Source: CAZDUS01 sp964609375 (GTDB taxonomy: Bacteria; Verrucomicrobiota; Kiritimatiellia; CAIKKV01; CAITUY01). From it: 15,480 nt of DNA. Location of the stretch: positions 1-15,480 of the forward strand of contig CAZSSA010000059.1 in NCBI GenBank assembly GCA_964609375.1, written 5' to 3'. The position numbers and the translations under genes are program-made. Below the pieces are notes generated by a model. The model worked only from the letters and a program-made list of their open reading frames with translations. It was not told where the DNA came from and ran no database searches. This document shows positions 6,557-14,191 of the stretch, piece by piece. Within the stretch, counting starts at the first letter, position 1; each line of letters opens with the position of its first letter.

Positions 6557-9085
6557 ATGAAGGTATTGTGGATCAACGTGGCGGTGCTGGCGCTGGTGAC
6601 TGAGATGGCCATGCCGCTCAGGGCGGCGGAAGCGCTGGTGGAGCGCCCCTCGCTGGTGGTCATCCGTGCCGCGTTGGAGGACGGGCTGTATGACGTGGCT
6701 GGAAAGCAGTGCGGGTTGCTGCTCAAGGCCATGGACGAGAGTGACCCGGAGCGGGGTGAGGCGGTCCTGTTGATGGCGCAGAGTTTGTATGGGCAGGGGC
6801 GGCACGTGGAGATGCTCAAGGTGCTGGGGCCTGATCCCGGCCAGTGGAGGACGGCGGCGGGGGGGGCGGCCCTGTATTGGCAGGCGGTGGCGAATTATGA
6901 GATGGGTGACTGGGGGGGCGCGTTAAAGGCCATTGGCGGATTTGCGGCGCGGTTCCGGGGGAGTCCTTATCTGTCCCGTGCGGCGCGGTTAGAGGCTTGG
7001 TGCCGTCTCAAGGGGGGAGAGGTTCCGCAGGCGCTGGCGATGTTTGAGCAGATTGACCTGGAGTATGGCCGCACGGCGGAAGGGCGTGAGAACCTGTTGG
7101 AATGGGGGAAGGCATTGGTTGCCCAGGGTGATTTTGCCAAGGCGAAGACGGTCTTCGAGAAACTGGCGTCGGGGAATGTGACGGAGGGTGTGGTGCAGGA
7201 GGGGAAGCTCTGGCTGGCGCAGGCGATGTTTCGTGGCGGGCAATGGGAATCGGCATGGAATCTCCTGAATCTGGTGGCCACGGAGACGACGATCCGTGCG
7301 GATCGGCGGTCGAGGGCGTGGCTGGCCCTGAGTGAAATCAACGGGGCGCAGACCAACTTTGAGGCGGCGGTCAAGTCGGCGAGCCAAGGGGTGAGCCTTG
7401 CTCCCACGGAGCTATTGAAGAATCGCGGACTGGCGCTTGAAGGCCGGTGGTTGATGAAGGCCGGAAAAGTGGATGAAGGAGCGGCGCGGATGCGGGCGGC
7501 GATTACGGCGGCGCCGGGCGATGTGGTATCGGCAGAACTGCAGATGGAACTGGCGGGTGTGTTTCTTGATCTTGGCCGGTATGAGAGGGCGGCTGACGAG
7601 TATTTGTACTATCTGGAGAGTTATGCGAACGCGTCAGGGCGGGTTACGGCGTTGAAGGGGCGGGGAGTGGCGTTGTGGCAGTTGCGCCGGTTTGCAGAAG
7701 CGGCGGCGATGTATGAGAAAGCCAGCGGTCTTGCCGGCGACCCACAGGAGCGCGGGCAGTGTTTGATGAAGGCGGCGGATTCCCTCTTTGCCAATGCGCA
7801 ATACAAGACGGCGCTTGAGGGATATGGGAAGGCGTTGGCGGCGGCTCCCGGTGCCGAGTGGGAGGTGCAGGCGATCTTCCAGCAGGGGGAGTGTCAGGTG
7901 CGGTTGGAGTTGATGGAGAAGGCGGAGGAAACCTGGCGCCGGCTGGTGGGGCGCTTCCCGGGACACCCGCTGGCGGAGCGGGCTCTGCTGAGGATTGCGC
8001 AGTCGTGCGAGGAGCGGGGGCCTGTGGCCATGCGGGATGCCTTGGCGGCGTATCATGAGGTGATGACGGTATATCCGCAGGGGGCGCTGTATGCCGAGGC
8101 GTTGTACCGGCATGGGCTTGTGGCGTATCAACTGCTTCAATTTGGCGATGCGCTGGCGGACTTCACCCGCGTGGTGAATGCGTATTCGAATTCGGCGGTG
8201 TCGATGCAGGCGTACTTCATGCGCGGGCAATCCCTGTACATGATGGGGCGCGAGGATGAGGCGGTGGCGGTCAGTCGTTCCTATCTTGAACGGTATCCCA
8301 AGTCCGAGTGGGCATCGCGGGTCATGTTCTGGCTTGGAGAGTATGCCTTTAATCACGGGAATCCTGTGGAGGCGGAGCGATATTTCCTGATGTTGGCGGC
8401 GGAGTTTCCGAAAGACGCGGCGGCGGATCGTGCGTTGTTATGGGCCGGGCGGGCCGCCATGAAGCAAAAGGAATACTTGCGTGCCGCCGATCGGTTTGCC
8501 GGGGTGGCGGAGAAGTATCCCGCCAGTGCGTTGATGGATGAGGTGAGGTTCCTCCAGGGAGATGCCCTGACTGAACTGGGGGAATTCTCGAGGGCGATTG
8601 TGGTGTTTGATGAATTGATCACGCGGTATCCCAAAAGCAAATTGATTGGGGCGGCGTGGGGCAGGAAGGGGGATTGCCAGTTTACCCTGGGGGTTGCGGA
8701 TCCGCGGCGCTATGAGGAGGCGATGGCGTCGTACAAGGTTGTACTCCGCAGTGCCGGGGTGTCATTTGATTTGGAGTTGCAGGCGGAATACAAGATCGGG
8801 CGTTGCATTGAGAAACTGGGGCGGAAGGATCAGGCCTTCGAGCACTATTATTCGCGTGTGGTGGTGCCGTATCTGGAACATCAGGCGAAACGGGGGGCGG
8901 ATGATGCGGGGGCGGCTGTCTGGTTTACCAAAGCGGCGTTTGCGGCGGCGGACCTGATGGAGGCGGAGCGGGACTGGCGCCGTGCGGTGAGGTTGTTGGA
9001 GCGTGTGGTTGAGGCAAAGGTCATGGCGGCGCCGGATGCGCAGGGTCGGATTGACCGGATTCGGGCGGAGCATTGGATTTGGTGA
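6557..9085 (+). CDS. secreted tetratricopeptide-repeat protein, Tol/Ton-associated
   Basis: 842 residues from the ATG at 6557. The N-terminus (MKVLWINVAVLALV...LRAAEA) is a probable signal peptide, with cleavage likely near residue 22-26 and no lipobox Cys, so the mature protein should be periplasmic. The rest is almost all helical TPR units of ~34-40 residues. The clearest are at about 104-137, 330-365, 510-547, 549-584, 586-622, 624-660, 661-698 and 700-736, many ending in the turn F/Y-P-K/A-S (for example ERYPKSE, EKYPASA, TRYPKSK). Such proteins (CpoB/YbgF- and BamD-like in repeat style) act as scaffolds in the envelope. It sits 26 bases after uvrA and 12 bases before a TolQ/ExbB gene, which suggests it is the periplasmic partner of that complex. 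No enzymatic motif is seen. An upstream GTG at 6533 would add eight residues before the signal peptide. Confidence 0.88.
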   Translation: MKVLWINVAVLALVTEMAMPLRAAEALVERPSLVVIRAALEDGLYDVAGKQCGLLLKAMDESDPERGEAVLLMAQSLYGQGRHVEMLKVLGPDPGQWRTAAGGAALYWQAVANYEMGDWGGALKAIGGFAARFRGSPYLSRAARLEAWCRLKGGEVPQALAMFEQIDLEYGRTAEGRENLLEWGKALVAQGDFAKAKTVFEKLASGNVTEGVVQEGKLWLAQAMFRGGQWESAWNLLNLVATETTIRADRRSRAWLALSEINGAQTNFEAAVKSASQGVSLAPTELLKNRGLALEGRWLMKAGKVDEGAARMRAAITAAPGDVVSAELQMELAGVFLDLGRYERAADEYLYYLESYANASGRVTALKGRGVALWQLRRFAEAAAMYEKASGLAGDPQERGQCLMKAADSLFANAQYKTALEGYGKALAAAPGAEWEVQAIFQQGECQVRLELMEKAEETWRRLVGRFPGHPLAERALLRIAQSCEERGPVAMRDALAAYHEVMTVYPQGALYAEALYRHGLVAYQLLQFGDALADFTRVVNAYSNSAVSMQAYFMRGQSLYMMGREDEAVAVSRSYLERYPKSEWASRVMFWLGEYAFNHGNPVEAERYFLMLAAEFPKDAAADRALLWAGRAAMKQKEYLRAADRFAGVAEKYPASALMDEVRFLQGDALTELGEFSRAIVVFDELITRYPKSKLIGAAWGRKGDCQFTLGVADPRRYEEAMASYKVVLRSAGVSFDLELQAEYKIGRCIEKLGRKDQAFEHYYSRVVVPYLEHQAKRGADDAGAAVWFTKAAFAAADLMEAERDWRRAVRLLERVVEAKVMAAPDAQGRIDRIRAEHWIW

Positions 9086-9097
9086 GGGTGATACAAC

Positions 9098-9742
9098 ATG
9101 ATTGACCTGATTAAAGAGGGTGGATGGGTGGCCTGGATTATTTTGGGGTGCGGCGTTGCCGCCGTAGGGGTGTTCATGGAGCGTGTGCTGGCGTTGCATC
9201 GGGCGCGGATCCGGTCGGAGGATTTCATTGCCGGTATCCGGAATAACCTGATCCGCGGGAATGTGGCAGAGGCGTTGGCTATTTGCGAGGACACGCCTGG
9301 GCCGGTGGCTGAGATCGTCAAGGTGGCCATCATGAATCAGGCGGCTGACAGGGATACGTTGCGTGCGGCAGTGGAGAATACAGGACGGATTGAGATTGCG
9401 CGGATGGAGCGGCGACTGGTGGTCCTGGCAACGATTGCGCAGGTGGCTCCACTGTTCGGACTGCTGGGGACGGTATTGGGAATGATCAAGGGGGTGCAGG
9501 TGATGAGGGCGGCGGCGCCGCTGGTGCAGGCTACGGATGTCATGGCAGGGCTGATGCCGGCATTGGTTGCAACGGCGCTGGGGCTTTCGGTGGCGGCGCC
9601 GTGTTATATTGCCTTTAATTTCCTGGTGGGGAAGGTCGAGAAGATTGTGATCGATATGGAGCAATCGTCGGCTGAGATCCTGAACTTTCTGGCACGCCGG
9701 GGTGATGCGGGCAAGGTGGCGAGTCACGGGGGAGCTGAATGA
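9098..9742 (+). CDS. MotA/TolQ/ExbB family proton-channel protein
   Basis: 214 residues. Proteins of this family form the inner-membrane pentamer that, with an ExbD/TolR dimer, uses the proton gradient to drive TonB or TolA. Three membrane segments are visible at about 10-28, 108-132 and 150-174. The family core is present: GLLGTVLGM (121-129) in TM2 and ALVATALGLSVAAP (155-168) in TM3, with the conserved channel threonines at 125 and 159. A cytoplasmic helical loop separates TM1 and TM2. GAGGGTG at 9084-9090 overlaps the end of the TPR gene and gives a good ribosome-binding site. The stop overlaps the next start (ATGA), implying translational coupling. TolQ and ExbB cannot be separated from sequence alone; the TonB-like gene two places downstream leans toward ExbB. 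Confidence 0.93.
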   Translation: MIDLIKEGGWVAWIILGCGVAAVGVFMERVLALHRARIRSEDFIAGIRNNLIRGNVAEALAICEDTPGPVAEIVKVAIMNQAADRDTLRAAVENTGRIEIARMERRLVVLATIAQVAPLFGLLGTVLGMIKGVQVMRAAAPLVQATDVMAGLMPALVATALGLSVAAPCYIAFNFLVGKVEKIVIDMEQSSAEILNFLARRGDAGKVASHGGAE

Positions 9743-10248
9743 GTATAAGGAATGGAGAACAGGGCGGTGAGACGATTGGATGGTATGTGCGCGGGTTTCG
9801 GCGCTACCGGCCGGAAAATCGTTTGAATCGGGGGTTGGTTTCGTCGGCGCCGTGGGTGAATCTTGGACTGCTGGTGACGATGTATCTCTATTTTCTGGCT
9901 CCGAATGTGTTGCAGCCGGGAATTGCGGTGCAACTGCCTGAGGCTCCCTTTGTCGATGGGCGGCACTATGGGCATAATCTGGTGATTTTGTCGTTGCCGA
10001 TGGCCGGGCGTCAGGAGCGGGAGGAAATTTTCTTTTTCGACGACACGCGGTATCTGGGGCGTGAGGCGGTGCAATTGGATGCATTGCGTGCGGCGCTTGC
10101 ATGGGCCAGAACGGCGAAGCCGGGGCTTCCGCTGGTGGTGGAAGCCGATCGCCTGGTCCGCCACGAAACCGTGGTGAAGCTTTTTGATATGGCGCGGGAT
10201 GCGGGATTTGCGGAAGTCAATCTGGCGACCCGTCAGGCGGCGAGGTAG
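9739..10248 (+). CDS. divergent ExbD/TolR family protein with Asn in place of the transmembrane Asp
   Basis: 169 residues. It has an N-terminal cytoplasmic tail (1-35), one membrane segment (about 36-57), and a periplasmic domain whose end (LPLVVEADRLVRHETVVKLF, 130-149) matches the ExbD/TolR pattern of a strand with x-A-D-x-x-V followed by a helix. The membrane segment APWVNLGLLVTMYLYFLAP lines up with the family consensus P-L/F-V/L-D-V-x-L-V-L-L...AP. The proton-carrying Asp (ExbD D25, TolR D23 in E. coli) is therefore replaced by Asn41 (codon AAT at 9859-9861), and no other acidic residue lies in the segment. The start codon overlaps the stop of the channel gene and is preceded by GGGGGAG. 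The family call is good; the functional meaning of the substitution is inferred. Confidence 0.8.
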   Translation: MSIRNGEQGGETIGWYVRGFRRYRPENRLNRGLVSSAPWVNLGLLVTMYLYFLAPNVLQPGIAVQLPEAPFVDGRHYGHNLVILSLPMAGRQEREEIFFFDDTRYLGREAVQLDALRAALAWARTAKPGLPLVVEADRLVRHETVVKLFDMARDAGFAEVNLATRQAAR

Positions 10249-10251
10249 GGT

Positions 10252-10998
10252 ATGGCGAGTAATCCCTATGGCATCTATTTTCCGTGGCGCAATGTGGCGG
10301 CCACGGTGGTGCTTGCCGTTGCCTTGTGGGGTGCCCCGTTTGCCATCTGGCCGACGGGAGTACCGAAGCAGGGAGTGGTGGCAGGGAGGCCGGCGATGAC
10401 AGTCCGGTTTCTTGGAGCGGTGCAAGGGGTGGATGGTTCGGCGTGGTCGCCTGTGGTTTTTCCGCTTCCAACGAAGTACGGGTTTAGCGAACGGGTGGAT
10501 GCATCAGGCGTTGGGCATGATATGGCGCAGGTGTTTCAGCCCAAGGTTGCCGAAGGGGTGTTTCTGGCGTTGCCGGCGATGGTGACGATGCCGGCGGAGT
10601 TGGGTGTGCTTGAGGGGGGGACGGGAAGTGAGGGTTTTCATCCGTCAGAACTCGCGTCGGATGTTTTTGGTACGGTGGGGGGTGGTGAGGTTGAAGCGTG
10701 GCGGATAGAGATGGAAGATCAACTGCGGGGGCGTCAGTTTTCGGCGGCGGGGGTGAAGGCGATTCTGCCTGATGCAGGGGTGAGGGGGAGTGTTGAGGCG
10801 TATGTTGAGCTTGACCGCGGCGGGGCCCCGCTGCATGTTTTGCTGGATAGTTCGAGCGGGAATACGAATATGGACAGGGCCATTGTGAGGGCATTGTATT
10901 CAGGGCGTGGGCAGAGGGGAGTGGAAGGGACAGGGGGGCGGGTGAGATTGTTCTTTTGGCGGGCGGATGATGGCGACAAGGAACCGGGCGCCAGATGA
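10252..10998 (+). CDS. TonB-like energy-transducer protein
   Basis: 248 residues, 3 bases after the ExbD-like gene, with GAGG at 10242-10245 as ribosome-binding site. There is a short cytoplasmic end, one membrane anchor (about 14-33), then a periplasmic region. Residues 177-236 resemble the TonB C-terminal domain: VRGSVEAYVELDRGGAPLHV, then SSSGNTNMDRAIVRAL (200-215) and a closing strand GRVRLFFW (229-236). The usual Pro-Lys/Glu-rich spacer is absent; residues 40-175 are of mixed composition and unrecognised. The anchor has no His, unlike the SHLS motif of E. coli TonB. Its place after TolQ/ExbB and ExbD genes supports the call. A TolA-like role is possible. I am moderately confident of the domain and less so of the partner system. 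Confidence 0.68.
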   Translation: MASNPYGIYFPWRNVAATVVLAVALWGAPFAIWPTGVPKQGVVAGRPAMTVRFLGAVQGVDGSAWSPVVFPLPTKYGFSERVDASGVGHDMAQVFQPKVAEGVFLALPAMVTMPAELGVLEGGTGSEGFHPSELASDVFGTVGGGEVEAWRIEMEDQLRGRQFSAAGVKAILPDAGVRGSVEAYVELDRGGAPLHVLLDSSSGNTNMDRAIVRALYSGRGQRGVEGTGGRVRLFFWRADDGDKEPGAR

Positions 10999-11026
10999 TG
11001 TGGGAGTTTGAGGGAAGGAGCTGACG

Positions 11027-12325
11027 ATGGAGATCAACGTTATCAAGTGGACACCGGAGAAGCCGTCAAGCGCGCTATTGTCTTTTTTGAAGCGGCCGGC
11101 ATTTGATCCGACGGCAGAGACGGCGGCGCGGGAAGTGCTGGAGGACATCCGCCTAAACGGGGATGCGGCGGTGATCAAGCATGTCCGGCAATTTGACGGA
11201 GTGAGCCTCAAGCCGGGTGATTTCCGGGTGACGGCGAGGGAAATTGCCGATGCCCGCGAGGCTGTGGATCCGGCGTTCCGGGTGGCGGCGCGTGAGACGC
11301 ATAAGCGGGTGGCGACCTTTTCCCGTAACGGGATGAAGAAGGACTGGAAGATGTTCAGTCCGAAGGGCGGCGAGATGGGCGAGCAGTTCATGCCGTATGA
11401 CCGAGTGGGAATTTATATTCCCGGCGGGGCGGCGCCGCTGGTCTCGACGGTATTCATGACGGCGACGCTGGCGAAGGTGGCTGGCGTGCAGGAAATTGTG
11501 GCGTGTACGCCATCGGATGCGAAGGGGAAGGTGAATCCCTATGTGCTGTTTGCGATGGAATTGGCAGGGGTAACGGAAATTTACCGGATAGGCGGGATCC
11601 AGAGTATCGGGTTGATGGCGTATGGGACCAAGACGGTTCCCAAGGTGCAGAAGATTGTCGGGCCCGGGGGTGCCTATGTGACGGCGGCCAAGAAACAGGT
11701 CTATGGCGAAGTGGCGCTTGATTCGGTGGCGGGGCCCAGCGAGATTGCCATTCTGGCGGACGAGACGGCCCCGGCGCCCTGTGTGGCGGCGGATCTGTTG
11801 TCGCAGGCTGAACACGGGACGGGTCACGAGAAGGCGCTATTGGTGACGAATTCCGGCCAACTGGCCAGCCTGGTTGCCAATGAGCTGGTGAAGCAGGCGG
11901 AGACGTTGTCGCGTAAACAGGCGGTGGCGAAGGTGCTGGAGAAGGGGACGTTGATTGTGGTGGTGAATACGCTGGATGAGGGGATGGAGCTGTGTAATCA
12001 GTTTGCGCCCGAGCATCTGGAGATCATGGTGCGGGAGCCCCGTAGCTGGTTGCGGAAGGTTCGAAGTGCGGGGGCGGTATTTTTCGGGACATGGACGCCG
12101 GAATCGGTGGGGGATTTTGTGGCAGGGCCGAGTCACGTGCTGCCCACGGGTGGGACGGCGGCGATGTTCTCTGGATTGACGGTGGATGATTTCCGGCGGA
12201 GGACGAGTTTCATGGCGTTTACGAGGGCTGATTTGCAGGAGACCTTGAGCGTGATCGAGGCTTTTGGACGTGTCGAAGGGTTGGATGGTCACGCGCGGGC
12301 GGCGCGGATTCGGTTTGAGGTGTGA
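11027..12325 (+). CDS. hisD: histidinol dehydrogenase
   Basis: 432 residues, full length. It catalyses the last two steps of histidine synthesis, oxidising L-histidinol to L-histidine with two NAD+ in the cytosol, and needs Zn. Aligning by motif with the E. coli enzyme, the Zn ligands are Gln260 and His263 (DLLSQAEHG), Asp363 (SVGDFVAGPSH) and His422 (GLDGHARAARIR). The catalytic pair is Glu329-His330 (FAPEHLEI). Other family blocks are YDRVGIYIPGG (124-134), VGPGG (211-215) and DSVAGPSEI (232-240). AAGGAG at 11015-11020 lies 6 bases before the ATG. It begins 28 bases after the TonB-like gene and starts the his group hisD-hisC-hisB-phosphatase, so it is probably read through from the envelope genes or from a promoter I could not pick out. 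Confidence 0.97.
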   Translation: MEINVIKWTPEKPSSALLSFLKRPAFDPTAETAAREVLEDIRLNGDAAVIKHVRQFDGVSLKPGDFRVTAREIADAREAVDPAFRVAARETHKRVATFSRNGMKKDWKMFSPKGGEMGEQFMPYDRVGIYIPGGAAPLVSTVFMTATLAKVAGVQEIVACTPSDAKGKVNPYVLFAMELAGVTEIYRIGGIQSIGLMAYGTKTVPKVQKIVGPGGAYVTAAKKQVYGEVALDSVAGPSEIAILADETAPAPCVAADLLSQAEHGTGHEKALLVTNSGQLASLVANELVKQAETLSRKQAVAKVLEKGTLIVVVNTLDEGMELCNQFAPEHLEIMVREPRSWLRKVRSAGAVFFGTWTPESVGDFVAGPSHVLPTGGTAAMFSGLTVDDFRRRTSFMAFTRADLQETLSVIEAFGRVEGLDGHARAARIRFEV

Positions 12326-12404
12326 TGAAGGTGGGAGGGTTCAGGGTTCGGGGAAGAGCATTTGAACAGAAGGCGCGAAGATCGCGAAGGGATGGAGAAT
12401 CGGT

Positions 12405-13591
12405 GTGATTAGACGAAATGTACTAGCGATGACAGGGTATACGCCGGGTGAGCAACCCAAGCGGGCGGGCCTGATCAAATTGAATACGAACGAGAATCCG
12501 TATCCGCCCTCGCCGCGGGTGGCCGAGGCGTTGGGCCGGCTTGATCCGCGTGATTTGCGTCTTTATCCCGATCCGGTCAGCAGCGATGTCCGGCAGGCGA
12601 TTGCCAAGTTGCATGGGGTGGCGATGGATCAGGTTTTTGCCGGTAATGGTTCCGATGAGATTCTGGCGCTTTGCACGCGGGCCTTTGTTGAGGACGATGA
12701 GGCGATCGGCTATTTTGATCCCTCCTATTCGTTATATCCCGTGTTGGCGGCCATTCGTAATGTTCCGGGTGTGCCTTGTGCGCTTTCGTCGACCTTGGAG
12801 TGGCCGGAGCGGGACCCGGAGCAGACGGCCCTGTTTTTCCTGGCAAATCCCAATGCGCCGACGAGCCTGAGATTTCCGGATGAGCGTGTGAGCCGCTTTT
12901 GTCGTGGCTTCAACGGTGTGGTGTTGATTGACGAGGCCTATGTGGATTTTGCGGATGGGGATTGCATGGAGCTGGCGAAGACGTTGCCGAATGTCCTGGT
13001 GATGAGGACGCTTTCCAAGTCGTATTCGCTGGCCGGGATCCGGTTCGGGTATGTGGTGGGGAGCGGAGACTTGATCGGGGCGCTGGATACGATCAAGGAT
13101 TCCTACAATCTTGACCGGATGACGCAGGCGTTGGCGTTGGCGGCGATAACGGATCAATCCACCATGAAAACCAATGTGGCGAAGATCAAGGCNNNNNNNN
13201 NNNNNNNNNNNNNNNNNNNNNNNNNNNNNNNNNNNNNNNNNNNNNNNNNNNNNNNNNNNNNNNNNNNNNNNNNNNNNNNNNNNNNNNNNNNNTGGCGGCG
13301 ATAACGGATCAATCCACCATGAAAACCAATGTGGCGAAGATCAAGGCCACGCGGGAACGCTTATCCGGGGAGTTAATCCGGCGCGGATTTGAGGTGTGCA
13401 AATCGGAGACTAATTTTCTCTGGGTGCGGCCTGTGACGATGAAAGCGAAGTCTGTTTTTGAGTTGTTGAAAGAGGCCGGTGTGTTGATCCGGTATTTTGC
13501 CGGAGAGCGGACGGGGGAGTATGTGCGGATCACGGTCGGGACCGATGAGGAAATCAACCGGCTGCTTGACGTGTTGCCGGAGAAGGGGTGA
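12405..13591 (+). CDS. hisC: histidinol-phosphate aminotransferase (interrupted by assembly gap)
   Basis: It converts imidazole-acetol phosphate and glutamate to histidinol phosphate with PLP. The start is GTG at 12405 with GGAG 8 bases upstream. The N-terminal 262 residues are readable before a 100-N gap, and the C-terminal part follows it. Joining the parts through the 55-base sequence present on both sides restores one frame of 343 residues, close to the ~350 of the family. Motifs are LNTNENPYPPSP (26-37), GNGSDEIL (80-87), NPNAPT (148-153, a variant of NPNNPTG), IDEAYVDF (175-182), the PLP lysine in TLSKSYSLAGIRFGY (Lys205), and EYVRITVGT near the C-terminus holding the substrate-phosphate Arg. 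It is followed by hisB 3 bases later. The apparent frameshift across the Ns is an assembly artefact, not a biological break. Confidence 0.92.
13193..13292. other. assembly gap of 100 N inside hisC
   Basis: Exactly 100 N. The 55 bases on its left (13138-13192) are repeated exactly on its right (13293-13347). Collapsing one copy plus the Ns removes 155 bases and restores the hisC frame, so little or no real sequence is likely to be missing. Confidence 0.95.
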
Positions 13592-13594
13592 AGC

Positions 13595-14185
13595 ATGAAG
13601 AAAAGAACATCGACAGTAGCGCGCAAGACGCGTGAAACGGATATTTCGGTGAGCCTTGTGATTGAAGGGAGCGGCCGTGCGCGTGTGACGACCGGGATGC
13701 CGTTCATGGATCACATGGTTGAGTTGTTTGCCAAGCATTCGCTGATGGATGTGGTGGTCAGGGCCAGTGGCGATCTGGCTGTGGATTATCATCATACCGT
13801 TGAGGATCTCGGATTGGTGCTGGGCGAGGCGCTGGACAAGGCGTTGGGGGAGCGGAAGGGGCTGGTGCGCTATGGTTCGGCGTATATCCCCATGGATGAT
13901 GCCCTGAGTCGTGCGGTGGTGGATCTGGGAGGGCGTCCCTATCTGGTTTATGAGGTGGCGAACCGGACCCGGAAGATCCGTGATTTCGATTTGCTGTTGA
14001 TCCGTGAATTTTTCCAGGCATTCACCATCAAGGCCCGGATGAATCTGCACATTGCGCAGTTTTACGGGAAGGAGCCTCACCATGCCTATGAGGCCATCTT
14101 CAAGGCGGTGGCGAGGGCGTTGGGGGCGGCCTGTCAGGTTGATCCGCGTGTCAAGGGTGTGCCATCGAGCAAGGGAGCGATTTAA
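13595..14185 (+). CDS. hisB: imidazoleglycerol-phosphate dehydratase
   Basis: 196 residues, the monofunctional dehydratase length, without the N-terminal HAD phosphatase of the enterobacterial fused HisB. It dehydrates imidazole-glycerol phosphate to imidazole-acetol phosphate using Mn bound by repeated His/Glu clusters. Visible motifs are TGMPFMDHMVELFAKHS (33-49; His40, His48), DYHHTVEDLGLVLG (64-77) and PHHAYEAIFKAVARAL (161-176). The last is the second metal motif, more usually HHIVEA. The C-terminus SSKGAI is family-typical. AAGGGG at 13583-13588 lies 6 bases before the ATG, inside the end of hisC, so the two are probably translated together. Because no phosphatase is fused, histidinol-phosphate hydrolysis needs another enzyme. 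Confidence 0.97.
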   Translation: MKKRTSTVARKTRETDISVSLVIEGSGRARVTTGMPFMDHMVELFAKHSLMDVVVRASGDLAVDYHHTVEDLGLVLGEALDKALGERKGLVRYGSAYIPMDDALSRAVVDLGGRPYLVYEVANRTRKIRDFDLLLIREFFQAFTIKARMNLHIAQFYGKEPHHAYEAIFKAVARALGAACQVDPRVKGVPSSKGAI

Positions 14186-14191
14186 GGTACT

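Noticed and set aside
8762..10102. 446-codon open frame on the - strand
   Set aside because: It is antisense to the TPR, channel and ExbD-like genes, all of which have clear family motifs on the + strand.
13174..13392. Frameshifted or split hisC / separate small gene across the N run
   Set aside because: The 55-base duplicate on both sides of the gap explains the frame change; collapsing it restores one intact gene.
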